A stretch of DNA of 64,000 bases. It comes from Metaclostridioides mangenotii. Its GTDB lineage: Bacteria > Bacillota > Clostridia > Peptostreptococcales > Peptostreptococcaceae. Location: positions 930,001-994,000 of the forward strand of contig NZ_JAGGJX010000001.1 of NCBI RefSeq assembly GCF_017873185.1, read 5' to 3'. The first letter of the stretch is position 1. Each line of letters starts with the position of its first letter. The notes beneath the pieces were generated by a model, which was not told the DNA's origin, did not search any database, and saw only the letters and a list, made by a program, of their open reading frames with translations. Positions 1-9,694 of the stretch are shown piece after piece. Made by a program: the position numbers and the translations under genes.

Positions 1-241
1 GAGCCCAGTTATCACTTTCACTACCACCCGCTGTGAAGAACACTTCACCTGGCTTAGCATTTATTAGATCAGCAACTTGTTCTCTAGCTTTGTCTAGAGC
101 TTCTTTGGCCTCTCTACCAAATGTGTGGAAACTAGATGCGTTACCAAAGTACTCCGTAAAATAAGGTAGCATCGCATCCACAACCTCTTGTTTTACAGGA
201 GTAGTAGCTGAGTAATCCATATATAATCTTCTTTTTTCCAT
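1..241 (-). CDS. iscS: Cysteine desulfurase, N-terminal part (cut by window edge)
   Basis: About 80 codons of a PLP-dependent NifS/IscS-type cysteine desulfurase, which removes sulfur from cysteine for Fe-S cluster assembly. The visible start MEKRRLYMDYSATTP and the later segment GGSESDN are typical of the family's N-terminus. The lysine that binds PLP and the catalytic cysteine lie outside the window. I chose the ATG at 241 because GGAG sits 9 nt upstream; the ATG at 250 directly abuts that GGAG. It follows iscR by 29 bp and is probably cotranscribed with it. Confidence 0.9.
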   Translation of the reverse strand, partial: MEKRRLYMDYSATTPVKQEVVDAMLPYFTEYFGNASSFHTFGREAKEALDKAREQVADLINAKPGEVFFTAGGSESDNWA

Positions 242-270
242 CAAATTCATCTCCAAATCTTTTAATTATT

Positions 271-699
271 CTATATTTTTTCTTGCATATTCTTTAAATT
301 ATCATCTATCATGTCTTGAAGTGTTATAGAGTATGTAACGTCTTCTATACCCTTCTTAATTTTTTCCCAGACTCCTTTAGTTACACATGTATTTGAGTTT
401 TCACATATATCTTCGTCCAACATACACTCAGATATAGACACTGGACCCTCTAAGACATTTAAGACATCACCTACAGTTATGTCCTTTGCATTCTTAGCTA
501 ATAGATATCCACCTTGTGCTCCCCTAACACTCTTCACTAAATTAGCCTTCTTAAGTGCAGAAAATATTTGCTCTAAATACTGCATAGATATATTCTGCCT
601 GTTTGCTATTAGTTTTAGAGGTATAGGCCCCTTGTCCTGCTCTAAGGCCAAGACAAACATAGCTTTTAGACCATATCTACCCTTTGTCGATAGCTTCAT
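271..699 (-). CDS. iscR: Rrf2-family Fe-S-sensing regulator, IscR-like
   Basis: A 142-residue Rrf2-family winged-helix regulator. The N-terminus MKLSTKGRYGLKAM and the segment RGAQGGYLLAK are hallmarks of the DNA-binding domain. Three cysteines in CMLDEDICENSNTC (about residues 92-105) match the spacing of the IscR [2Fe-2S] ligands. In the family, the cluster-loaded form represses iscRS and related genes. It precedes iscS, so it probably autoregulates this Fe-S assembly operon. AGAGGTG lies 7 nt before the ATG. Confidence 0.9.
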   Translation of the reverse strand: MKLSTKGRYGLKAMFVLALEQDKGPIPLKLIANRQNISMQYLEQIFSALKKANLVKSVRGAQGGYLLAKNAKDITVGDVLNVLEGPVSISECMLDEDICENSNTCVTKGVWEKIKKGIEDVTYSITLQDMIDDNLKNMQEKI

Positions 700-804
700 A
701 TTTCATCACCTCTGTATAATGAAAACTAATTCATACTAAAACAGTATGATTTGATTTCATCTTTATTCTATTATATCCTAGTAAATTTGTCAACATTAAA
801 ATTT

Positions 805-2058
805 TCATTTTTTATCTAAAAAATCAAGATGGTTTTTTATGCCCTTTTCAGTTTTGTTTTCCTGAGGAATATAGTATTTACTGTCCTTAATTTCGTTTGG
901 TAAATACTGCTGCTTTATATAGTGATTTTCGTAATCATGGGAGTACTTGTACACTTCACAACCATCGTTTGAATACTTTCCAGATCCTTTTAAATAAGAA
1001 GGTATATCTCCTACATATTCATTGTCCAATTCTTCCAATGCTTTATCGATAGACAGGTACGCTGAATTTGATTTAGGGGATGTAGCAAGTAGCACTGTAG
1101 CTTGAGCTAAAGGTATTCTAGCTTCAGGAAATCCAAGCTGCATAGCCGCGTCTACGCAAGCTTTAACAACAACTATTGCATTTGGATAGGCAAGCCCTAC
1201 ATCCTCACATGCGATTACAAGAAGTCGTCTACATATGCTAATAAGGTCTCCGCCTTTAACGAGCCTAGCGAGATAGTGAACAGAAGCTTGAGGATCACTT
1301 CCTCTTATCGATTTTTGAAATGCACTTAGAATATCATAGTGGCTATCTCCATCTCTATCGAAGTTTAGAGTTTTATTTAAACTGGATTTTTTGACAGCCT
1401 CTGGATCAACTTTTACAATATTTTCTCGATTCGGCTTAGTCGAATAAACGGCAACTTCTAAAGTATTTAGTGCAACTCTCATATCTCCATCACATATATC
1501 TGCTATACTCTCCAAAGCTGCATCAGTGTATTCAATTTCCATAAAACTATCTTCTTTTAAAATGTCAATCGCCCTTTTAAGCCCTCTTTGTATTTCTGCT
1601 TTTTCTACTGGCTTAAATTCAAACACAGTAGATCTACTTATCAATGCCTTGTACACATAGTGGTATGGATTTTCTGTTGTACTGGCTATAAGAGTTATCT
1701 GACCGTTTTCCATAAATTCTAAGATAGATTGCTGTTGTTTTTTATTAAAACTCTGTATCTCATCTATGTAAAGGAGTATACCGTTTATATTGTCGATTTC
1801 ATCTAACTTAGCTATTATCTTCTTTATATCTTCAAGCGAAGAGTTCGTCGCATTTATTTTGTAAAAACCTTTGTTGCTCTTTTTTGCGATAATTTCAGAC
1901 ACTGTAGTTTTACCAACACCAGGAGGTCCATAAAAAATCATATTAGGCAAAAAACCCGACTCCAAAATCTTTGTCAGTACTTTTCCCTTTCCAATTATAT
2001 GTCTTTGTCCTACTACATCATCAAGTGTATTAGGTCTAATTTTATCGGCTAAAGGCAT
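805..2058 (-). CDS. rarA: Replication-associated recombination ATPase RarA (MgsA)
   Basis: An AAA+ ATPase of the RarA/MgsA/WRNIP1 family, about 417 residues, which acts at stalled replication forks. Walker A is GPPGVGKTT near residue 47 and Walker B is LLYIDEIQ near residue 100. The C-terminal tetramerisation region contains RLLVIACEDVGLAYPNA, which is diagnostic of this family. GAGGAG lies 9 nt before the ATG at 2058, giving the usual N-terminus MPLADKIRP; the ATG at 2067 abuts the ribosome site. Confidence 0.92.
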   Translation of the reverse strand: MPLADKIRPNTLDDVVGQRHIIGKGKVLTKILESGFLPNMIFYGPPGVGKTTVSEIIAKKSNKGFYKINATNSSLEDIKKIIAKLDEIDNINGILLYIDEIQSFNKKQQQSILEFMENGQITLIASTTENPYHYVYKALISRSTVFEFKPVEKAEIQRGLKRAIDILKEDSFMEIEYTDAALESIADICDGDMRVALNTLEVAVYSTKPNRENIVKVDPEAVKKSSLNKTLNFDRDGDSHYDILSAFQKSIRGSDPQASVHYLARLVKGGDLISICRRLLVIACEDVGLAYPNAIVVVKACVDAAMQLGFPEARIPLAQATVLLATSPKSNSAYLSIDKALEELDNEYVGDIPSYLKGSGKYSNDGCEVYKYSHDYENHYIKQQYLPNEIKDSKYYIPQENKTEKGIKNHLDFLDKK

Positions 2059-2151
2059 ACGTCCCATCTCCTCTATTTCAAAAATTAATTTCCTTTTATC
2101 TATACAAATTATCTGTACAATACAATATTATCATACATTTTAAACTCTATT

Positions 2152-2183
2152 AAAAAAGGTATCTATTAGTATAGATACCTTAT
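2152..2183 (-). terminator. Intrinsic terminator after codY
   Basis: GGTATCTAT / ATAGATACC forms a 9-bp perfect stem with a 4-nt loop. On the minus strand it is followed by TTTTTT, and it lies 20 nt past the codY stop. Confidence 0.85.
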
Positions 2184-2202
2184 TAAGTGCATAACTTATT
2201 GC

Positions 2203-2988
2203 TTATTGATCATTTTTTAGCTTTTTAAGTTCTTCAATAAGTTTGTCGTTAAGAACTTTAATGTGAGTACCTTTCATTCCTAGAGATCTAGACTCTATCA
2301 CTCCAGCACTCTCAAACTTTCTAAGCGCATTAACTATTACAGATCTAGTTATACCAACTCTATCTGCAATCTTACTCGCTACTAGTAATCCTTCTCTTCC
2401 ATCTAATTCGTCGAATATATGCTCAACGGCTTCTAATTCTGAGTATGACAATGTTCCTATAGCCATTTGAACTACTGCTTTCTTTCTCATCTCTTCTTCT
2501 AGCTCTTCACCGATAGCTCTAAGAATCTCAAGCCCCACAACAGTCGCACTGTATTCTGACACAACTAAATCGTCATCGTTGTATAACTCTTCGTATCTCG
2601 AAAGAACTACTGTACCTAATCTTTGACCACTTCCTAGTATTGGAACTACAGTAGAGTATTTATGTACTCTATTATGTTCTAGCGGGAAAATCTTTAATAA
2701 AACGTCTCCAGTTATGTTTTCTTGAGTTTCTGTTACAGACAGCAAGTTTTCAGTATACTCATCTGGGAATTTCTTTTGCTTTGTCATTTCATCCTCAATA
2801 ACTGAACTATCTTCCGCATCATTAAGATAAAGACCAAGCACTTTTCCCTTCGCACTTACTACATAAACATTAGAACTAAGTACTTCCCCTAATGCTCTTG
2901 AAAGTAAATCGAAAGATACATTGCTACCGCCACTTGTCTGTAAAATTTTATTAATCTTTCTCGTCTTTTGTAGAACCTCACTTGCCAT
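2203..2988 (-). CDS. codY: GTP- and branched-chain-amino-acid-sensing repressor CodY
   Basis: A 261-residue global nutritional repressor. The N-terminal two-thirds is the GAF-type effector domain that binds isoleucine, leucine and valine. The C-terminal winged helix (about residues 185-258) contains ASKIADRVGITRSVIVNALR, the CodY recognition helix region. In Gram-positives CodY binds AATTTTCWGAAAATT and represses amino-acid uptake and catabolism when nutrients are plentiful. That is relevant to the four brnQ genes and the had operon in this window. GAGGAG lies 8 nt before the ATG. Confidence 0.97.
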   Translation of the reverse strand: MASEVLQKTRKINKILQTSGGSNVSFDLLSRALGEVLSSNVYVVSAKGKVLGLYLNDAEDSSVIEDEMTKQKKFPDEYTENLLSVTETQENITGDVLLKIFPLEHNRVHKYSTVVPILGSGQRLGTVVLSRYEELYNDDDLVVSEYSATVVGLEILRAIGEELEEEMRKKAVVQMAIGTLSYSELEAVEHIFDELDGREGLLVASKIADRVGITRSVIVNALRKFESAGVIESRSLGMKGTHIKVLNDKLIEELKKLKNDQ

Positions 2989-3153
2989 CTAATCATCTCC
3001 TCATGAAATCTAGGCCATTTATTTACCTTTTTATTTTCATATTTTAAGCTTAAATTCATCATTTTATCTGTACACTTGAAAGAGTATCATATATTATAAT
3101 TTTTTTCAAGCTAAATTTCTCATTTTTTAAAATTTTCAATCTTTTACATTATT

Positions 3154-5241
3154 TTATTCTTTTTCTTCTTCAGAAACTACCTTTACAGCCTTGCATTCTT
3201 TATTTGAACAAACTATCTTAGTTTCAGATTTTGTAACCTTTTCAACCATATATGACCCACAAATTTCACATATATCTCCTGTAGGTTTGTTCCATGAAAC
3301 AAAGTCACAATCTGGATATCCTGTACATCCATAAAAAGCTTTCCCTTTTCTAGACTTTCTAAGAATTATATCCCCATCCTTACAGTTTGGACATTTAACG
3401 CCTATTTTATTTACAAGGGGTCTGGATGTTTTGCACTCTGGATAATTTTTACATGCAATAAATTTGCCAAATCTACCGTATTTTATTACCATATTAGATC
3501 CACAGTTCTCACATATCTCATCTATTTCTTCATCCATGTTTACTTTTTCAATATTTTCTATAGCAACTTCTATGGCTTCTTTAAGCGGCTCGTATGATTC
3601 AGAAACGACTTCTTTCCACTCGGTCTTTCCTTCCTCTACTTTATCCAGCTTTCTCTCCATATCGGCTGTATAATCTACATCAATAAATTTTTGGAAATTA
3701 TTCTCCAATATATCAGTCACTATTATACCTAGTTCAGTAGGATGTAAACTAGTGCCTTGTTTCTCAACGTACTCTCTATTGAGGATCGTTGCAATTGTAG
3801 GTGCATAAGTACTAGGTCTACCAATACCTAGTTCTTCAAGAGTCTTAACTAAACTCGCCTCTGTATATCTAGCAGGCGGTTGTGTAAAGTGTTGCTCTGG
3901 AAGTACTTCATCAACTTTTAATTTTTCACCTTCACTGATACTTGGAAGAATTCTATCCTCCCTATCTGAGAAGTTGTATATTTTTGTGTAACCATCAAAT
4001 TTCATTTTAGATCCTGTAGCCTTAAATATTATATTGTCTATATTACACTCAACATTTAGTATATCAAAAACAGAGTCCTCCATTTGACTTGCCACGAATC
4101 TTCTCCAGATTAAATTGTAAAGCTTGAATTGATCCTTAGTAAGAGAATCTTTTACACTGTCGGGAGATCTATCAACAGAAGTAGGTCTGATCGCCTCATG
4201 GGCATCCTGAACCTTCTTACCTTCTTTAGCTTCTTTTTTCTTTACTTCCTTTTTGTAATAGTTTTCACCTATATTATCAAGGATATAGTCCATTGCCTTT
4301 CCTTTAGCCTCATCAGAGATTCTCTTTGAGTCTGTTCTGATATAAGATATAAGACCGACAGTTCCTTCACCTTTTATATCTACACCTTCATAAAGCTCTT
4401 GAGCTATCATCATAGTCTTTTTAGTTGTAAAAGACAGTTTGTTTACACCTTCCTGTTGCAACATACTCGTTGTAAAAGGCTTAGGAGCTGATTTACGTCT
4501 AGACTTAGATTCTATACTAGCTACTTCAAGCTCTTTATTTTCGATTGCTTTAAGTATTTCATTTACTACTTCTTCGTTTTCGAGATCCAACTTCTTTCCA
4601 TCTCTACCGTAGAACTTAAAGTTGATATCTTCACCCTTTTTAGTTTTTGCATTTAGATCTATTGTCCAGTATTCTTTCGGAATAAAGGCTTTAATATCTT
4701 TTTCTCTATCACAAATAAGTTTCGTTGTAACAGACTGCACTCTACCAGCACTAAGACCTTTTCTTACCTTTTGCCAAAGGATAGGACTTATTTGGTATCC
4801 AAGTAGTCTATCTAAAACTCTTCTAGCCTGTTGTGCATCTACAAGATCTAGGTCTATATTTCTAGGGTGTTTAATCGCTTTCTTTATTGCATCCTTTGTT
4901 ATCTCATTAAACTCTATTCTACATTCATCATCTTCTTCTAAACTCAGTATATGTGCTAAATGCCAAGATATAGCTTCTCCCTCTCTGTCGGGGTCAGTTG
5001 CGAGATATACTTTTTTTGCTTTTTTTGCTTCTTTTTTTAGTTCCTTAATTACATCGCCTTTTCCCCTAATATTAATATAACCAGGTTCAAAGTTGTTTTC
5101 TATGTCTACTCCTAATTTACTTTTAGGTAAGTCTCTCACGTGTCCAACTGATGCTTTTACTGTATAATGGCTTTTTCCTAAAAATTTTTCTATAGTCTTA
5201 GCTTTTGCAGGTGACTCAACTATAACTAGTGATTTAGCCAC
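3154..5241 (-). CDS. topA: DNA topoisomerase I
   Basis: A type IA topoisomerase of about 695 residues that relaxes negative supercoils. It has an N-terminal TOPRIM domain (SLVIVESPAKAKTIEKFLG, then the acidic triad in ATDPDREGEA near residue 85). The catalytic tyrosine lies in SYIRTDS near residue 300. Three C-terminal four-cysteine zinc ribbons follow. The GTG at 5241 has GGGGG 9 nt upstream. The frame also opens at a TTG at 5247, but only 3 nt separates that from the same ribosome site. It sits between dprA and codY, as in related clostridia. Confidence 0.95.
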   Translation of the reverse strand: MAKSLVIVESPAKAKTIEKFLGKSHYTVKASVGHVRDLPKSKLGVDIENNFEPGYINIRGKGDVIKELKKEAKKAKKVYLATDPDREGEAISWHLAHILSLEEDDECRIEFNEITKDAIKKAIKHPRNIDLDLVDAQQARRVLDRLLGYQISPILWQKVRKGLSAGRVQSVTTKLICDREKDIKAFIPKEYWTIDLNAKTKKGEDINFKFYGRDGKKLDLENEEVVNEILKAIENKELEVASIESKSRRKSAPKPFTTSMLQQEGVNKLSFTTKKTMMIAQELYEGVDIKGEGTVGLISYIRTDSKRISDEAKGKAMDYILDNIGENYYKKEVKKKEAKEGKKVQDAHEAIRPTSVDRSPDSVKDSLTKDQFKLYNLIWRRFVASQMEDSVFDILNVECNIDNIIFKATGSKMKFDGYTKIYNFSDREDRILPSISEGEKLKVDEVLPEQHFTQPPARYTEASLVKTLEELGIGRPSTYAPTIATILNREYVEKQGTSLHPTELGIIVTDILENNFQKFIDVDYTADMERKLDKVEEGKTEWKEVVSESYEPLKEAIEVAIENIEKVNMDEEIDEICENCGSNMVIKYGRFGKFIACKNYPECKTSRPLVNKIGVKCPNCKDGDIILRKSRKGKAFYGCTGYPDCDFVSWNKPTGDICEICGSYMVEKVTKSETKIVCSNKECKAVKVVSEEEKE

Positions 5242-5270
5242 AAACAAACACCCCCATCCATCTATTTAAA

Positions 5271-6371
5271 TCATACATTCAAACTGTATGTATTATTATT
5301 CATTTCAATTATTATGTCTTCAAGCTGTAATTTGCTTAAAATTATGTTTACTGACTTTATATCTATACCAGTATAATCACAAATTTTATCTATATGCAAG
5401 TTTCCTTCTTTTTTTATTAAGGATACAATGTGTTTACTATCCGCATTTAAACTTGAATTATCTACATCAAATATTTTTTTTTGATTGCTAATTGCTTTTA
5501 TATTGTACTCTTCTAAAATGTCCTCTATATCTTCTATTAATTTTGCACCTTCTTTAATAATTTTATTACAACCTTTACTTAGGTCAGAATTTATATTACC
5601 AGGTACCGAAAATATATTTTTGCCTTGTTCTAAAGCAAAATCTACAGTTATAAGCGATCCACTTTTTTTAGCTGCTTCTACCACAACAACTCCATCACTT
5701 ATCCCACTTACAATTCGATTTCTACTGTAAAAATTGCACGACTTCACAGATGAATTTACATTGTACTCTGACAATAGTAATCCACCATCTTCAATTATTT
5801 TATTCGCTAAACCTATATTTTTCTTAGGTAGAGGGTTGTCGACCCCCGATCCCAAAACAGCAATAGTCTTCGATCTTCCTTCAATACATCCTAAATGTGA
5901 ATACGAATCAATTCCCATAGCCAGACCACTTACTATATTTATCCCCACATCTGATAACTGCCTGCTCATCTTTCTAGCACAGTTAATTCCATAATATGTA
6001 GGTTTTCTGGATCCTATCATAGCTATATTCATATTATTATCTATATTCTCTATATTCCCTTTATAAAAAAGTACTTTTGGATTGTTGTAAGTGTTTCTTA
6101 ATTTTTTAGGATATAGTTCGTCTTTAGAGCATATAAACTCAACTTGCTTTTTATATAAGTTTTCCTTTAGTTCATCTAAATATGCTTGACTTCTATATTT
6201 TACTATATTTTTTTTAATATTCAAGTTTAAATTTTCTAAATCGTATATTTCTTTATCTGATAAGTCGAATAAAATTTCCAAATCACCTAGTTTATCTTCG
6301 ATCTTTTCAATAGCTATATTTCCCACACATGCAATAGATTTTAACATTAAGTACATATCTCTCTTTTCCAT
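5271..6371 (-). CDS. dprA: DNA processing protein DprA/Smf
   Basis: A protein of about 366 residues. Its Rossmann-like core carries the DprA signature MIGSRKPTYYGI, the segment VSGLAMGIDSYSHLG and the segment FSRNRIVSGIS-like YSRNRIVSGISDGVVVVEA, followed by a C-terminal winged-helix domain. DprA loads RecA on incoming single-stranded DNA during transformation; many non-competent bacteria also carry it. The ATG at 6371 follows GAGGTG by 6 nt and is preferred to the GTG at 6380, which lies inside that ribosome site. It is 21 bp downstream of yifB. Confidence 0.92.
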   Translation of the reverse strand: MEKRDMYLMLKSIACVGNIAIEKIEDKLGDLEILFDLSDKEIYDLENLNLNIKKNIVKYRSQAYLDELKENLYKKQVEFICSKDELYPKKLRNTYNNPKVLFYKGNIENIDNNMNIAMIGSRKPTYYGINCARKMSRQLSDVGINIVSGLAMGIDSYSHLGCIEGRSKTIAVLGSGVDNPLPKKNIGLANKIIEDGGLLLSEYNVNSSVKSCNFYSRNRIVSGISDGVVVVEAAKKSGSLITVDFALEQGKNIFSVPGNINSDLSKGCNKIIKEGAKLIEDIEDILEEYNIKAISNQKKIFDVDNSSLNADSKHIVSLIKKEGNLHIDKICDYTGIDIKSVNIILSKLQLEDIIIEMNNNTYSLNV

Positions 6372-6392
6372 AGTACACACCTCAGAAAGTTT

Positions 6393-7949
6393 TTATTTAA
6401 AATAATTATAAAAGGCTTTTCTAAATGAAAAAGCCTCTAAAATATTCTCATAACCAATGTTTTCTTTGCCCTCTAAATCCGCTATAGTTCTAGACATCTT
6501 CAAAAGTTTCGTGTAGCTTCTATTACTTAAATTATATTTTTTAAAGATTTCTTTTAAAGCTTCTTCAGCATCTTTATTCATATTGCAATATTTATTTAAA
6601 TGAGAAGAATTTATTTCGCTATTTACTTTAATATTGCTTCCCTTAAATCTAAATTCCTGTATTTCTCTTGCTTTACTTACTCTAGATTTTACTTCATCTG
6701 AGCTCTCATATTTTCTATTGTCGTTAAAATCCTCAAAAGAGACTTGATTTACTTCAACAAATATATCAAACCTATCCAAGAGCGGTCCGGAAACTCTACC
6801 GTGATATCTATCCACTTCATAATTTCTACATCTACACTCAGTGTTTGACATGTAGTAACCACAAGGACAAGGGTTCATTGCCGCTACTAAAAGCACATTG
6901 CATGGGTATCTTATATTGTTTTTAAGCCTCGATATATTTATGTATTTCTCCTCTATAGGTTGTCTTAGAGTTTCTAATATTTTCCTATCAAATTCTGCTA
7001 ATTCATCTAAAAAAAGCACTCCTCTATGCGCTAGTGTTACTTCACCAGGTTTTGCATCACTTCCCCCACCTACAAGCGCTTGTTTGGTCGCTGTGTGGTG
7101 TGGAGATCTAAAAGGCCTTCTATCAACTATCCCTTTGTCTGGATCTATTAATCCAAGTACACTGTATATCTTGCTGACCTCTATCATCTCATCTTTAGTT
7201 ATATCTGGAAGTATAGTTCTTATTCTTTTAGCTAGCATCGTCTTACCGGAACCAGGCGGTCCAATCATGAGCATATTGTGATTACCCGATGCACATATTT
7301 CTGCACCTCTTTTTATAAAGTAGTTACCTTTTATATCAGATAAGTCTTCTTCATATATATCCTCTCCTTTTTTAGAGTAATTTGGATAAATTTTAAAATC
7401 CAAATCTTTATATTTATGTTTTCGCTTTTTAATCTTATGTAAATTATTCAATATCTCTATACATTCACTCAGATTTTTTACTGGTATAATATCAATACCG
7501 TCAATAAAACTGCTCTCTTTGTGATTGCCCACAGGAATAAAAACTCGTTTAATACTGTATTTTTTTATTCCAAGTATCATAGGAAGTATTCCCCTTACCT
7601 TTTTTATACTTCCATCTAAAGATATTTCGCCTATAAACAAACTCTCTTCAATAAACTTATTTTCAGTATTAATTTCTCCTCTTAATATACCAACACATAT
7701 GGATAAATCGAAAAATACTCCTTCTTTCTTTAAATCTGCTGGCGATAAATTTACAACTATTCTAGAGCTTGGAAATTTATAACCACTGTTTAAAATTGCA
7801 GACTTTACTCGTTCTCTGGATTCCTTTATTTCAGTACTTGGAAGTCCTACAATATGGAAACTTGGTATCCCATTTGTTATATCGACTTCTACCCTTACTA
7901 AAAAACTATCTATACCTATTAAATTACTTGAATTCACAATACTTAACAT
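6393..7949 (-). CDS. yifB: YifB/ComM family Mg-chelatase-like AAA+ ATPase
   Basis: About 518 residues. An N-terminal Lon-protease-like fold (VEVDITNGIPSFHIVGLP) is followed by a Mg-chelatase AAA+ module with Walker A GPPGSGKTM and Walker B LFLDELAEF, and a C-terminal Mg-chelatase domain. ComM homologues are helicases promoting branch migration during transformation; the role in clostridia is untested. The ATG at 7949 has GAGGAG 7 nt upstream, giving the family N-terminus MLSIVNSS. It lies between yraN and dprA, the standard order. Confidence 0.92.
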   Translation of the reverse strand: MLSIVNSSNLIGIDSFLVRVEVDITNGIPSFHIVGLPSTEIKESRERVKSAILNSGYKFPSSRIVVNLSPADLKKEGVFFDLSICVGILRGEINTENKFIEESLFIGEISLDGSIKKVRGILPMILGIKKYSIKRVFIPVGNHKESSFIDGIDIIPVKNLSECIEILNNLHKIKKRKHKYKDLDFKIYPNYSKKGEDIYEEDLSDIKGNYFIKRGAEICASGNHNMLMIGPPGSGKTMLAKRIRTILPDITKDEMIEVSKIYSVLGLIDPDKGIVDRRPFRSPHHTATKQALVGGGSDAKPGEVTLAHRGVLFLDELAEFDRKILETLRQPIEEKYINISRLKNNIRYPCNVLLVAAMNPCPCGYYMSNTECRCRNYEVDRYHGRVSGPLLDRFDIFVEVNQVSFEDFNDNRKYESSDEVKSRVSKAREIQEFRFKGSNIKVNSEINSSHLNKYCNMNKDAEEALKEIFKKYNLSNRSYTKLLKMSRTIADLEGKENIGYENILEAFSFRKAFYNYFK

Positions 7950-7969
7950 AAACACTCTCCTCACATTTA

Positions 7970-8326
7970 TTAAAAGGCATTAATTATATGTCTAAGTTTT
8001 GTCTCTATTAAAAACACTTCTATTACGTCAAATCTCACAGGTACTTCGAATAAATTATTTTTTGAAATGTAGAATTGTGCTAGTTGTATGATCTTTCTCC
8101 TCTTTTTTAGGTCAACGGATTCTGAAGGATAACCAAATTTTAGACTAGTCCTAGATTTAACTTCCACAAAGATCAACTGCCCATCTAACTTCGCTATTAT
8201 ATCTATCTCTGCAAAGTTGCTAGAAAAATTTGTTTCAAGTATCTCTGCGCCATTTTTAGTCAAATACTCATTTGCCACAGCCTCTCCAAAAATTCCTTTC
8301 TCTTTGTTTGAAGCTTTACTTTTCAA
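7970..8326 (-). CDS. yraN: UPF0102 (YraN) nuclease-like protein
   Basis: About 118 residues of the YraN/UPF0102 family, which has a PD-(D/E)XK endonuclease-like fold. Visible core residues are GEAVANEYL, then AEIDIIAKLDG followed by FVEVKSR, which form the E-x-D...E-x-K pattern. The biological role is not established. I favour the TTG at 8326, with GGAG about 10 nt upstream; the frame can open at 8347 but has no ribosome site there. It is first in the yraN-yifB-dprA-topA run. Confidence 0.88.
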   Translation of the reverse strand: MKSKASNKEKGIFGEAVANEYLTKNGAEILETNFSSNFAEIDIIAKLDGQLIFVEVKSRTSLKFGYPSESVDLKKRRKIIQLAQFYISKNNLFEVPVRFDVIEVFLIETKLRHIINAF

Positions 8327-8457
8327 TCTACACCATCTCCAATTCAAAATATTTTAATTATTTTAATTATCGTCATCACTTGAAGTAAGTATTCAACTTT
8401 ACAGTTAAGAGATTTTTTACATATAAGTTCATATTATTTAACAACTTAATAAACTTA

Positions 8458-8487
8458 TAGACTATTTACGATTCTGTAAGATATAAT
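8458..8487 (+). promoter_or_regulatory. Candidate sigma-A promoter of the two-component/ABC block
   Basis: TAGACT and TATAAT are separated by 18 nt, about 50 nt before the start codon at 8537. The -10 is perfect and the -35 is weak. It lies in a 210-bp divergent intergenic region. Confidence 0.4.
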
Positions 8488-8536
8488 TAACTAAATAATG
8501 TAGTTTTAAATATATCTAAGGGAGTGGTTCATTATA

Positions 8537-9694
8537 TTGACCAAAAACAAGCTAATTATTTATATAAGGTACATATGCCTCATCATGATTATAGCCTTTT
8601 CACTATCAAAATTTAGCCAAGCTCCAGATATTGTAATAATATTATTATTTATTATAGTAATAAATAATCAAGTTAGATTCTTTAGCTTTCAGGACAGAGA
8701 AGTTCCTCTGTTTATATCATTGTTTTTAGAATTTATACTGTTAATTATATTGAGCTCTTATATCAAAAACTTTAATACTCTATTTTTGATACCTTTAATT
8801 GTAGATATTTCTTTCTTTATAGATAAAATTTATAAATACACACTATTTATTGCATCGTTAATCTTAGGAGCGTACCTAAGCTATAAGATTTCGCTTTTTA
8901 ACGCTTTAGAGGCATTTTTCATCTACTCTATTGTTATAGCGCTGTGCCAATATATTAACAGTGAATATACTTCTAAAATAAAGTATTTAGAGATAAATGA
9001 AAATTTAAAGATATCCAAGGATTTATTGAAAAGAAATAACAAGGATTTAGAAGTATACGCGAGTTCTGTAGAACAACTAGCAATTTTGAAAGAGAGAAAT
9101 AGGATATCAAGGGAAATCCACGACAGTGTTGGCCACTCTATGTCTACAACTATAATTCAGCTAGGCGCTATTGAAAAATTATTAGAAGGCAAACCTGAAG
9201 TGGCTGAACTAGTTTCTGGACTTAGAGAATTTGTAAAAGAGAACTTTCAAGAAGTTAGGAGCACTGTTACTGATTTAAAACCCGATGAGTACGAAAATTA
9301 TCAGAATCTATTTAAGATAAAAGAATTAGTAGAAAATTTTAAAAAGCTTACAGACTGCGATGTAAAACTCACTATATCCAAAAATACTTGGTCACTATCT
9401 CAAAAGCAATCAATAACTTTATATAGAGTTATCCAGGAGTCGCTTTCCAATTCTTTGCGCCACGGTAAGGCTAGTGAAGTAAAAATATACATTATGTTCA
9501 ATAAAAGCGATGTTATCACAACCATAAGTGACAATGGTATAGGTTGCATCAAAATTGACAAGGGCAATGGAATAAATAGTATAAATGAGAGAATTTACGA
9601 ATTAAATGGTAAGGTAGAGTTTTTAAACTCTCAAAGTGGTTTTACAGTTAAAGCTACAGTACCTAGAATATTTGGAGGCGGATTAATTGAATAA
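8537..9694 (+). CDS. Sensor histidine kinase (HisKA_3 / NarL-partner type), LnrJ-like
   Basis: 385 residues. The first ~150 are hydrophobic, with roughly five or six predicted membrane segments, then a short coiled coil. A HisKA_3 dimerisation/phosphoacceptor domain follows (SREIHDSVGHSMSTTI, histidine near residue 195). The C-terminal ATPase has an N-box (VIQESLSNSLRHG) and a DNGIG box. The start is a TTG with GGGAG about 10 nt upstream. It overlaps the response-regulator gene by 8 nt. With that gene and the ABC genes it matches the order kinase-regulator-ATPase-permease-permease of Bacillus lnrJKLMN, which senses and exports membrane-active polyenes. The ligand here is unknown. Confidence 0.88.
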   Translation: MTKNKLIIYIRYICLIMIIAFSLSKFSQAPDIVIILLFIIVINNQVRFFSFQDREVPLFISLFLEFILLIILSSYIKNFNTLFLIPLIVDISFFIDKIYKYTLFIASLILGAYLSYKISLFNALEAFFIYSIVIALCQYINSEYTSKIKYLEINENLKISKDLLKRNNKDLEVYASSVEQLAILKERNRISREIHDSVGHSMSTTIIQLGAIEKLLEGKPEVAELVSGLREFVKENFQEVRSTVTDLKPDEYENYQNLFKIKELVENFKKLTDCDVKLTISKNTWSLSQKQSITLYRVIQESLSNSLRHGKASEVKIYIMFNKSDVITTISDNGIGCIKIDKGNGINSINERIYELNGKVEFLNSQSGFTVKATVPRIFGGGLIE